Positions 1 to 10,235 of a DNA stretch of 64,000 nt are shown in pieces. The position numbers and the translations under genes were made by a program. The stretch is from the NCBI GenBank assembly GCA_030549335.1, contig CM060198.1:59783453-59847452 (forward strand), written 5' to 3'. Under the pieces are notes generated by a model. It was not told the DNA's origin. It ran no database searches and saw only the letters and a list, made by a program, of their open reading frames with translations. Position 1 is the first letter of the stretch, and every line of letters begins with the position of its first letter. The DNA comes from Pontederia crassipes (lineage: Eukaryota; Streptophyta; Magnoliopsida; Commelinales; Pontederiaceae).

Positions 1-1639
1 TGTTTGGGCTCCCATTTCGTCCAATCCAATAATCCAAATAGTACAGGATAAAGAAATTTCAAATTCAAACATTAGTCATAGATATGGCAAAATGAAGTAT
101 ACAAGTCTCAGGGTGATGCCTCGGAGGATGATGTTGAAGGAATGTTCATCAAACTTCCATGCGAGTTTAGAAGGATTAATAACAAGGATACTGCAATCAT
201 GGGCATCAAGGGTGACTTTGGCAACGAACAAAACAGAATAGAAGGAGAAAGGGTGCTTTGATCAATATGATCTATGTTGAAGGTGAAAGAGGAAATTGTA
301 CAAAAATAGTGGAGCCAAGAAGAATTGGTAATGGAACAGGATGATGGATAGCCATTGTCATAGAAATAAGGCAGTCTTTATGCCAATATAGCAGTTCCTT
401 TGTCTTCTTTCCCTCTTGATCTAATGACTTCAATTGATAGCTTTAAAGTAGAGCACGAGAGAAAGAATAATAAAGGGATAAAGGAGATTGATGCGAAAAA
501 TATGTAACAACGTAATAGGTAGCAAGTGCACTAATCATATTAAATAATAAAGTGTAGAGTAGATTTGTTGATCTCATGATGAACTATCTAAATCAATTTT
601 GTTTTAAAGACTTATTAGGAGAAGAAAAAGTATATTGTGTTGTAAAACAAAAAATGTAAAAGTCGCATAAAATAATTGATTGACAAGTAGAAATAAAATT
701 GGTGATGAGCCTCAAGAATTATGGACGATTAAGGTAAAAGCAAAACATATATAGACCTATGTACCAACTGAGTTACAAAAATTAAATGATGGATTCAATT
801 TCTATGATGGATTAAGAGTTCTTAATATTATCGATCCCTCAAATACGAATGAACCAAACTATCTTAATTTCATTAAAATGAATACCTACTAACGATGAGT
901 TAAATACACGTTATCAAAGAATTAAGATGTATAAAATTTATCCCTTTTAAACTAACATTCACCCACAAATCTGAACAGAACGTCAGGCCACACACAAATC
1001 AACATAAAACGATGAATTACCGACCGTATGTCATGCACATTAAAGTAAAAAACCAATCGTCAAAACAATCATAAATACTGAAGCTAATTACTCCTCTAAC
1101 ATGTTTGTAATTAGACTCCAACACTAATAATGTTTATCAGACACGTTAAACTTAGGAAGCATAATCGAATGAAACAAAAAAAAAGATTAACTTAATCAAT
1201 ATAGAGTCTAATAGTTTTCCCTTTTTATTAATATAATCTAAAAAAATCTTTATTACGGGAAGAATTAAACTATGAAAACTAGGTAAGAGAGCATTCAAGC
1301 ATATGTTTAAAGAATAAATGTCAACTTTACGAACCTATGGACGATCGCACAACCCAATCGACGAGTAATTGTACGATCCTTCTCCTTCAATGATCTTCTG
1401 GCTTCAAAACTTTTCTCAACAATAAGGCATGATTACTCAGACTTCAAGCATAAACTTTCATGCCTCTAAAGTCTCCTAATTATAAATTCAAGAGTTCTCG
1501 ATAAGTTTTTATAAATTGGGAGTCTAAAAGTTATTAGATAATAATTTTCATTTAGACTTCTCTTTAACTTGAAAATCACCCGATTTATCTCAATTTGATC
1601 AAAATTCATTCAAGAAATAAACGAACAATAAAAAATCAG
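1..1639. other. AT-rich intergenic DNA, no gene seen
   Basis: No open frame with recognisable protein similarity and no clear transposon ends were found in this AT-rich stretch. It is probably decayed repeat DNA, because the sequence to its right is repeat-derived. Confidence 0.5.
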
Positions 1640-2460
1640 CACTCACAACGGCCCGATGTTCACGGCCAAATCCGACTCTGACTCGGAGTTCCTATATAGT
1701 TGTTACGACACGTAACATAAATATAACGGCCCATAACTCGGGCAAATATGATTTTCGACTTTTGTATGATCATGGGTATCGCATTTTCCAAAAAAATGAC
1801 GCGTAAGTTATTTCCCATTACAATCGCTACAATTTTCTCACGGGTCATAATGACTTTGGTCCAATTTCAGTTGTTGCTTTACGGTGCGGAATTCGTGAAA
1901 GTCGTTAGAGCTCGTAACATCTCTATCAAAATTTTACGACCGTTATGTATGAATTGTGAAGGTACCAATACACCCTGTAACATAAGTGTGTTATGTTTCA
2001 ACCTATTCTCTATGGGTCATGAACATAATGTTACGATCGGTGATGAAGGATCTTGAATTTTGATACGTGTCATGAAATCTAGATAACGACTCGTTAAATA
2101 CTCCTTCGATTGTGACTTCCATTATGTGATATCCACGAGGAGGTGTGTCACGGCCCATGATATGCTTTGACTTCATTTTGCGATAGTCTTGTAAGTGCCG
2201 TGATGATAATATAACGACCCGTGAGATAATTTCTGATGCGCGAGTTTGCTTCTGTGAAATACATTAGCTCTCCATCACGACTCATGCTTTCAACGGACAA
2301 GGTCATTAATAAGCTATTACGATCGTGACCAATCATGGTATGTCTACTATCCTTTCTGTAAGAGTCATGATAACGCTGTAACGACCCGTGAAATTGACCT
2401 CCTCATTGTTATGTTGGTGTCACGACCTGTGAAGAATGGTATTTTCTGCTTTTGAGGTTG
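1640..2460. repeat. Cluster of degenerate TAACGACCCGTGA-type motifs
   Basis: The stretch is packed with variants of one short, partly self-complementary motif. Examples are ataacggcccataac near 1722, tctcacgggtcataatgac near 1837, ataacgacccgtgag near 2211, ttacgatcgtgaccaatcat near 2317, gtaacgacccgtgaaat near 2378 and gtcacgacctgtgaag near 2411. Both orientations occur. No coding frame is credible across it. Similar motif-dense stretches occur in LTRs or untranslated parts of plant LTR retrotransposons, so decayed retroelement DNA is the likeliest origin. The family cannot be named from this sequence. Confidence 0.5.
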
Positions 2461-2470
2461 ATTTCTTCAT

Positions 2471-3069
2471 ATTTTTTCACTCCAATACTTTTCTTCAATA
2501 TTTTTCCACCAAATTAAGAGATTTTTTTACAAAATGACGCACACCTAGGTAGTCAGAGAGTTCAAGAATATGAATAAATGGATCTAAATGCTACTAAAAT
2601 TAAATGTTATAAAATGCATGCATAAGATATCCATAAGGAGATAGATGGAGAGAACACTTTATTCTTTTTTCCCTTTGCTCGATCCATAGCTTTTAAATTT
2701 GTAAGAGCTTTCATTTTTCCTTAAATCCATGAGTCAAAATACCTTTTTTTTATATCGAAAAGTGAAGAGAAGTCTTTTAGATGCTTTTTTTTGCTTTGAA
2801 TCGTCGTAAAGACATTACACAATCTTTCATAAAATATTTTTTCGAAATATAAATCATAAATGCAAAATTTTTTTCAATAATAATAGATAATAATCCACAA
2901 TATTCAAAATAACTAAAGTACCAATGAGTTTACAATTCTAATAAATGCATAAATAATAAAAATTAAACAATCTCGATATAGAACATGTGCAACATATGTC
3001 TCTCACTAAGCACAGTCACCTGTAAAATTATTCTCTACCAAAGCTCTTTCACCTGCACGGATCCAGGTG
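2471..3069. other. AT-rich intergenic DNA, nothing recognised
   Basis: No coding or repeat signature was recognised here. The right part borders the inferred end of the SIRE-like LTR, and the exact boundary is uncertain. Confidence 0.4.
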
Positions 3070-5030
3070 TAGAATCAAAAGTACGAAGAGGGAGGGAATT
3101 GGTGTATAAAAAATTAATTGTAAATATCAAAACTAATTTAGATAAAATTGATAAAAATGATCACAAGCAAGTATGTAATAATGAAGCAAGTAAGAGGGAA
3201 AGCGCAAATACAAGAGGCACGATGTATTGGCGAGGTTCGATCTGCTCCAAGTTCATCGGGACCGCCGGAGATCCACTAACTTTCTCCTTTTTTTGTAGGG
3301 AAAGAATAATAAGTTTTACACTACATGCCTTCTTTTTCGCTCAAAGGGCAAAGCATATCTTTCTTACAAGCAGCTCTCAATTTCACTAAATAAAAGTATA
3401 AAGATTCTTTTCAACTCTCGTCTTTTACAAGAGATGATCACACTTAAAACTAGAAAAGGAAGGGATGATTTGGAAATTTGAGCTCAAGAGAATGTTTTGG
3501 ACTTGGAAGAAGCTTTGGAGTGATTTCATTTGCTTGGATGACATTCCTTCACACTTTGACACTCGTTTTACAAGTTTCCTTATGTGTTAAATACGTCCAA
3601 AATCTTTTGCAAAAAGTTTACATTAAAATATAGCCATTATTGTTCATCTCAGTCTAGAGTCAGTCGACCGTTGTCGACCGATCGATCGGTCAACAAGGCC
3701 ATTATGATTTTAATCATCTTTTCCTCTATCCGGTCGATTGCTCCTTCGATTGGCATTGGCTCATTATTTGTGAAGTTGCACTTTTCTTCTAGTCGATCGA
3801 CTGGTGCCACTATCGACAGCTCAACCGACATCAACTCGTCATTTGAGTTATTTTTCTCTTATGATCGATCGATCGGTATACAATCGATATCCATGCATCA
3901 TATTTTAACTATGTTTTTTTTATGAGCAATCAACCAGTATTCGACTGATCCTTTGACTGACATTTGTCCGATAATTTTTAAATTGCTCTTTTATTGTGAT
4001 CGATCAATCGATATCTTTCGATCGACATTTGCTCGATAATATTTCTCCTCGATATCATTTGACTGATCGATCGGTGTATGGACTGGTTAGTGTAAAAACT
4101 TTCTTTTAGTGCTTTTAACTTTGCGATTTCTTTCACGTACATAAATCTTTCAATCTTACACTTGTATAATCATTACTCAAACATAGACTAGTAACTTTAA
4201 GTCAATTTGAATTTGTCATCATCAAAACTCAAAAACGAAACATGGAATTCAACGATCTCCCCTTTTTCATGATGACAAATTAATTGGATGATAGAGGAAA
4301 AAAATTATGAATTATCTAATCAAGCTCCCCTAACATTTATGCATATTTCACATTTCCTCCCCTGAATAAATGATTTTTATAATGTCATGATAATATAAAC
4401 CAATATGATCGATCGTAATAACATCAAATACCATAAGATAACCATAAATAAAAATGCATCCATAATAAAAAAAGTCATATAAATACATTCATCACGTGTT
4501 CATACACTAATATATGCGTCCAAAGTCATTACAAAATGGTGCATGACACTAGTACAATTAGAAACATAACATAACCTATAACTTTTCCCCCTTTTGACAT
4601 CATCAAAGAAAGAGTAGAGAAATCAACTAATTATCTACGATCACTCATCAGGACTATCCTCGTCAAGTGCAACCGATGAAACAAAGCCCTGTGAAGCGTA
4701 GAAAGTGGATCCAGCAACAAAATCCAGACATTGTTCCATCCTGCAGACTCGACGATCAATGAAAGCTATTGTTGAGGCCAATACGCTTGTTGTCATTGAT
4801 GTAAAACCTAGCTTGGTCCGATAAATAAGGTTAGATCCAAATTTCGGAAAGAAAATCCCTGCACCCTTTTGACCCTTGTGGACTCAATAAAAACTCAAGT
4901 TTGATTAGACGAACAATCATATTGATGTCAATAGGCCAAGCTAACTTCTTTTTCCATTCATAAAAATGTAAAACTAATAAAGTCCTAATTCTAAATATCA
5001 GCGGTTCAGTTCCTTGTGATAATCTCATCG
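3070..5030 (-). mobile_element. 3' end of a SIRE/Maximus-like Ty1/copia retrotransposon (LTR, PPT, ORF remnant)
   Basis: Read on the minus strand, a degraded coding tail (about 5030 to 4640) ends in an acidic ...ALDEDSPDE stop. A spacer follows with 'tgatgatgtcaaaaggggg' near 4595-4575. Next comes a purine tract, aaaaaggggagatcg, at about 4268-4253, and then what looks like the LTR start. The inferred LTR (about 4257 down to 3070) has features I associate with SIRE-type LTRs: 'gatgatgacaaa' near its start, many GATCGATCGGT-like motifs (3650-4080), 'gctgcttgtaagaaagatat', and an 'acaccaattccctccctctt' end at about 3090-3110. Only the 3' end is present. The family name is from memory of such LTRs, so the lineage is less certain than the presence of a retroelement. 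Confidence 0.55.
3655..4080. repeat. GATCGATCGGT motif array inside the LTR
   Basis: About ten variants of gaycgatcgatcggt recur at irregular spacing, for example near 3675, 3732, 3790, 3862, 3999 and 4063. They sit inside the inferred LTR. They look like internal LTR sub-repeats and not an independent satellite, because the spacing is uneven and the sequence between copies is not conserved. Confidence 0.6.
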
Positions 5031-5294
5031 ACTAGGTCATAAAGAATCCAAGGTTAACTTGGTGGTGATCATCTCCATGAAAGGTGATTCGACAAACTGT
5101 GGTACTAAACAATGATGACAACACCCTTCTCTCTTATTGAGTTATTTTATTAATTTTTTTCTTCCACTTTTTATATGAAAATATTACATTTGATTCATAA
5201 ATGATTTTGCACTCGATTTGTTTGAATATTCTATTTCCATGCAAATACTACTTTTTGATTCATAATTTTTTAAAGTTTTGGAATTAATCATTAT

Positions 5295-5545
5295 ATACCT
5301 CAACCTTTCAATCGTGATTCAAGTGGGATGAAATAAATGATTTATCACTTAAGTAAGGTCGCGAGTTCGAGTCTTGTAAATGCAGGAAATTCTTATTGGA
5401 AGTTTTATCTGCCACTATCAGGTACGCGACCCGAGGCGACCTAACCGGATTAGTTGGACTCGATGGTAAGTCAGCCTCTAACCTACGAATAGTGTGCTCT
5501 TTAGTGCTGTGTGAGTTGGATCGTTGGCGCCGCTTTTTAGATACC
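5295..5545 (+). repeat. Possible tRNA-derived SINE fragment
   Basis: A tRNA B-box-like sequence, gcgagttcgagtc, lies near 5362 and is preceded by 'tatcacttaagtaaggtc', a context seen in plant tRNA-derived SINEs. I found no clean A box, 3' tail or target duplication. The stretch also contains 'gaggcgacctaaccgg'. This is weak, and a chance B-box match is possible. Confidence 0.25.
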
Positions 5546-5615
5546 GGGGGTTGGTTACCAAAAAAATGTTACTTATCTCATTTTTATATTACTATGTTTA
5601 ATTTATTACCATATG

Positions 5616-6042
5616 TAGGAGTGTTTAAGGATCGGGTCATTCGAAAATCAAATTCGACCCGCCCAACTTTGGTCAGGTTGGATGGTCCAATGACCCGATC
5701 ACCATTTTCTTCTTTTTAAAAATGTTTGATTACTTTTTATATTATTATAAATTTATAATATAAATACTATTTCTTAAAGTATACAAATATTCAAATTTTT
5801 ATATATAAATATTTTATTATATTTTTAAAAATTAAAATAAAATATAGCCTCGAAGCTAAATATAAAAATAAAATAATATTAGATCAATAAGTTCAAGTCA
5901 AGTAGAATTGAGAAATCTCAACTCACACCAAACCCCATCACTAGTCGAATTATGTTCGAGTCAGGTCGAATATGACCTGACCACCAATTCAACCTGATGC
6001 AAATTAGGTTGGGTGAAGTTGGATCATCAGTTCACACTCTTA
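5616..6042. mobile_element. Degenerate hAT-type MITE
   Basis: The left end is taggagtgtttaaggatcgg and the inverted right end reads taagagtgtgaactgatgat, giving imperfect terminal inverted repeats of the TAGGGGTGTTC type. GC-rich ends (gacccg/cgggtc) flank an AT-rich core, as in the better preserved copy at 8079-8581. The flanking octamers accatatg and attatagg agree at only five of eight positions, so the target duplication is decayed. There is no coding capacity. Confidence 0.5.
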
Positions 6043-6599
6043 ATTATAGGACTGACAATCCTATTGGATCTAATCCTATCAATTGGACTTAATTTGTTAA
6101 TTAATTTGGGTCGAGTGTTATAACATTGTTTGCCACCTCATTTTGGAGGAGCTTGGTCAGAAAGGTTAAGCATGGAGACAAGAGGAGGCATGGCCTTCGT
6201 TGGGCATAGAGTTAATACGGTCCCTCCAAGAAGTAATCATGTTTAAGTTGACTAAAACATTACTAATTGAATTGGATCTTTATGTTTGTTGAAGTCGTCA
6301 TTGCTCGCATATCTTGCAAGATCAAAAAGAGAAGTTTTCCCTCTATTGAAATGCAATCCAGAATAAAAAAGAAGAAACAAATATTTTTTTATTAATGTGG
6401 CTGCAGATTTGAAAAAGAATAAATTTTTTTTTATTTGATTAATGAATATACAGAAGATGAGACAAAAAAAATGGAACTGAAAAAGAAGACAAATGATTTC
6501 TTCTTGGAGCAAAATGTAAAGAAAAGAACCAATTTGAAAGGATCCTTGGGATATTTTCACTTTAATCACAATGAAATATAGTAATCATGTGATATTATT

Positions 6600-8078
6600 T
6601 CTACTGTTATTTCAAATTTTTTATAGGAGAATTATTATCCCATTGATTATTGTTCGAGTTCAAGCGAAACTCGAAAAGATATCGTACTCTAATTTTTAAA
6701 TAGTGATATTTTTGTGTGATTGTCTAGTGACTTTTTTTCATTGGAGGAGTTTTTTTTCATGTAAATTGATATTTTCTCTATTATTAATTTTATGCATCGT
6801 GCTTGACTTATATTATTTAATTTACACATAAAAAATTGAATTAAATTAGGTATCAAAGCGAGGTTGATTAGATTTTTTGTTTGAATTAAATGGGGAAAAA
6901 ATATTTTAACAAGTTTATCAAACTGACAACGAATAGTTATTCAGTTTAAAAAAGTGAAGATGGATGGTTTTCTTTCCCAAACGGACTTGTTTGACATGTT
7001 GAATTAGGAGACAAAAAGTCAATAGGAAAAACTGATGAAAATTGAAGAAAGATGCATATAAGTGGGCGTTTTTCATCATGTTTCTCAAGAGACAAATGCA
7101 CAAGTTTTGTGTATGAAGTTATAAGATTTATATGAGAGGAATATATATTAGAAATGACTTTCGTGATAAGAAAAATAATGAAGTTAAAGTTTCAAGATGA
7201 AATTTCTATTGCTAAATACTTAGGTAAAATTTAGGAAATATCAAATCTAATTCTTGATGATGAGAAATATGGATTAATGTTCTTAAGCTTTTTGTGAGAT
7301 TCTTGAGAAATATTGATAATAGCACTTAGTATTTTTGCTCCTTGTGATGTTATAACACTCTCTGCGATAAAAAAAATATTTGTTTAATAAGAAAACAAGG
7401 AGGAAGTGCATGAGAATAAATAATACATAGTCTCTTATCATAGAGAATAAATGCAAAGATAAAAGTAGAGCATCAAAAGTCCATTGCAATAATAGACCAC
7501 AATTGAGATAAATGTTTACATATTATCATTGTGGCAATGAAGGACATATCACGATAAATTGTAAACATTGAAAGAGGTAATAAAATGAGCAGAATGTTAA
7601 TTAGAGTACTCTTACAATGATAACATATAATGATATCATATTCCTTTCAAAAAATGAAGAATGTAATGTCAAAGACTCCAGTTAAATGGATCATAGATCC
7701 AAGGACTTTGGGTTATGCAACTCCACTAAAAAAAATGTTGAACTGTATACAAGTCTCATAATTTTGTCACAATGAAGACAGGCAATAATATAGTATAAAA
7801 TTGAAAAAATGGATATTTATGCATACACACCATATTGGTTGTGAATTAATTATGAAGATGTTAAACACATATCAAATTTGCGTCTCAATTTGACTTCTAT
7901 TCGACTTTTGGATCAAGATGACTACTTATTCAAAAGTGAAAATTAATTAAAAGATCCATGATTTTTTTTAAGGAAAAGCTGCGTAGGATATTATGAAAAA
8001 CTCAAGTGAATGTGATTGGATAGTAAATTAATGCAATAGAGAAAGAAGCTTCATCAAATTTATAACATACACGACTGA
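6600..8078 (+). mobile_element. Decayed Ty1/copia element: LTR end, primer-binding site, gag, zinc knuckle, protease
   Basis: A sequence close to the initiator-tRNA primer-binding site (aggtatcaaagc, 6848-6859; consensus TGGTATCAGAGC) follows an AT-rich LTR-like end. Downstream, a broken gag frame can be read (MDGFLSQTDLFD near 6960). A zinc knuckle follows at about 7509-7571 (YYHCGNEGHITINC), whose first cysteine has become tyrosine. Then come a protease-like WIID near 7690 and a pre-integrase-like LNLTSIRLLDQDDYLFKSE near 7885. Many stops and frameshifts interrupt it. Integrase and reverse transcriptase were not found. A hAT MITE is inserted at its right side. Confidence 0.65.
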
Positions 8079-8581
8079 TATGGGTGCTCATGGGTCGAGT
8101 TGGACTCGACTCGTGAACAAATCTGACTTGACCCGATCAAATTCGGTCGGGTCGGGTTAATGCCTCAAGGGCAGAAAATCCGATCCAACCTGACCGGGTC
8201 GGGTGGTTGGGTCACCCGAATTTTTTTCTTTTCTTTTTTTTAAATTAGTTGTCTTACTTTTTATATGTATTTTAATATAAAAAATTAATAATTATTATAA
8301 AATATGAAGTATCTTTTCTGAATATTTGAGCATTATTTTCATAATTAAAACATTTTATTTTAATATTTTTTCCATTTTAAATCAAATATAGGACTAAAAT
8401 TAAATAGAAAAAAATAAAAAAATAATAAATAATAAAATAGTCGGGTTATCGGGACGGGTCAGGTTGACACCCGACGCGAACCACTATCGAGTTGGGTTCG
8501 GGTGGGGTCGGATCCAATCCGACCACGATCCGACCCGGCCCAAATTAGTTTGGGTCGGGGTCGACCCCGTGAACACCCCCA
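8079..8581. mobile_element. hAT-type MITE with perfect 8-bp target duplication
   Basis: The octamer acgactga occurs immediately left (8071-8078) and right (8582-8589) of a 503-bp segment. The left end tatgggtgctcatgggtcg and the inverted right end tgggggtgttcacggggtcg form an imperfect terminal inverted repeat. Eight-bp target duplications with TA(G)GGGTG-type ends are characteristic of hAT transposons. The element is non-coding, with GC-rich gacccg/cgggtc ends and an AT-rich core. It is inserted in the decayed copia sequence and is therefore younger than that element's insertion. Confidence 0.8.
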
Positions 8582-8589
8582 ACGACTGA

Positions 8590-9320
8590 GATATATGAGC
8601 CAAAGGTAAATTTTCGAATGTTTGCAATGATTATCAACTATTTGGTGAATAATGTAGAGTACATTTGTGTCTAGTTCAAAGGACTAGGAAAATAATTTGG
8701 ATTTAGTGTATTATGATGCATGTGATCACATTGATATAATTGTTTTAGGTGATAATAAATATTTCGTTATTTTGTTAATAAGTCATCACCAAAGGTATGA
8801 ATTCATTTCATGAAGACAAACGATTAAATATTTCAGATTTTTTTTTAAAATTTTCATGTTATGATGGAGAAAAATATGAAAAATTATCTAAACTGTTTTC
8901 ACACATACAACTATGGTGAATATATATATTTGAAATAAAGAATTATTATATGAAACATGAAAAAATAGTATTTAAAAATTTTGCTAAAAAAATAAATAGA
9001 ACCATTCTAAAAAATGTCACGTGTATTCCAAGGACAATTAATATGCCAAAGATCTTTGCAGCGTGCTATAATTCCATCCGTTCTTATCGATTTAGATACC
9101 GTTAAAAATGTGTGGACCAACAAGAATGTGTCCACGACATTTTATACTTAAATGGTCTTTTTCAAGTTTATTTTTAAGAACTCGATAATGTTTAAAAACG
9201 CTTTTATCCACTGCGTCATGTTATTTCATAATATTGGAAAAAATAATTTTTAAATCTACATCCATTATATTTTTACTAGGAGCATAAAGTGAAGAAAAGA
9301 AAGTCCAACAATTTTGACCT
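8590..9320. other. AT-rich DNA right of the hAT insertion
   Basis: This probably continues the interrupted retroelement, because the hAT target site lies at its left border. I could not read any integrase or reverse-transcriptase motif in it. No gene is seen. Confidence 0.35.
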
Positions 9321-9323
9321 TAA

Positions 9324-9574
9324 GGTATTGTTTGGTTATAGAATAGTTAATTTAGGAGGAAAGTTACGTAATTCGTGAAGTTGAATGGATTACGATGAAT
9401 TTTTTTTAATCCAACAAAAAATAAGAATACAAAAAATGATGAAATACGAAGAAAACAATGGTCCGACAAAATTAAATATTCATCATAAATTATGCGACGA
9501 TTGTCTTCTCTTAATCCTAATTTAATTTATATTTGACGATATTTCATCCGTTAATTCGAAATCAAACAGCGCCT
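9324..9574. mobile_element. Possible Tourist-like (PIF/Harbinger) MITE
   Basis: The left end aggtattgtttggttat and the inverted right end aggcgctgtttgatttc form an imperfect inverted repeat resembling the GGsCnTGTTTGGTT ends of Tourist-like MITEs. The flanking trinucleotides tta and ata match in two of three positions. The 251-bp size and AT-rich, non-coding interior fit. Divergence keeps this tentative. Confidence 0.4.
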
Positions 9575-9599
9575 ATAAAGACAAAATTAGTGTTCCCAC

Positions 9600-10235
9600 A
9601 AAAACCGGATCGCAGTCCTACTCCTCCACTATACGTACGGGGTACAATTCTTCCTTTTTAAATTCGATGTGCGAGCACAATTTGGGCCCGAGTGGTGGGT
9701 TACCAGACCAAACCCGGCCCACAGAATCAAGCCCTCTCTGCGCCACGCGTCGCCCATGTGGACAAAAGATGCCGGGTAAAATGCTCTGACGTCGTCCCCG
9801 GCCGAAAGGGTCAAGGAATAAAAAAATAACCCGCGCGGCAAAAGAAGCAGATGGAGAGGGGGGTGGGGCCCACCGGTCCAATCAATGTCCATGTTATCGC
9901 TATCGTTTACGCAATCGACGCCGCTGTATCGTGTCGGATTCGAGCATCCGATCACTACGAACGCCCCGGGTCCTACCTTCGTCTTCACTCTCGTCTCTCT
10001 CTCGTCTCTCTCTCTCTCTCTCCCCGAGTCTTCCTTTTAGCCGAATCATTCTTTTCTCTCCTGCGCGTGCTCTCAAAGGCGCTTCCTTTTTTTTTTTGGT
10101 TTCCCTTCTTCTTCTTGCGCTCTCTCTCTCTCTCTGGGGATTGGGATTAGGGTTAGGGTTCCGTGAGCTGCCACATTCAGATCCATGATAGCTCACGACG
10201 ATCCCTAGGTTCTCCGATCCGAAGCCTCCTCTCCT
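9600..10235 (+). promoter_or_regulatory. XLG promoter and 5' leader with CT tracts, telo-box and a short uORF
   Basis: GC content rises sharply here. The region has two pyrimidine tracts (about 9985-10022 and 10118-10135) of the kind common in plant leaders. A telo-box-like stretch, ggattagggttagggtt (10143-10159), is often found near the 5' ends of plant housekeeping genes. A seven-codon upstream frame (10185-10208, MIAHDDP then stop) precedes the main ATG at 10236. If the mRNA starts upstream of 10185, this uORF would be translated first. The transcription start cannot be fixed from sequence. Confidence 0.5.

Noticed and set aside
2985..3389. 134-codon plus-strand frame
   Set aside because: It lies antisense in the inferred SIRE-like LTR and has no recognisable domain.
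9618..9988. Minus-strand frames of 87-119 codons upstream of XLG
   Set aside because: They overlap the XLG promoter, have no family resemblance, and compete with each other in different frames.
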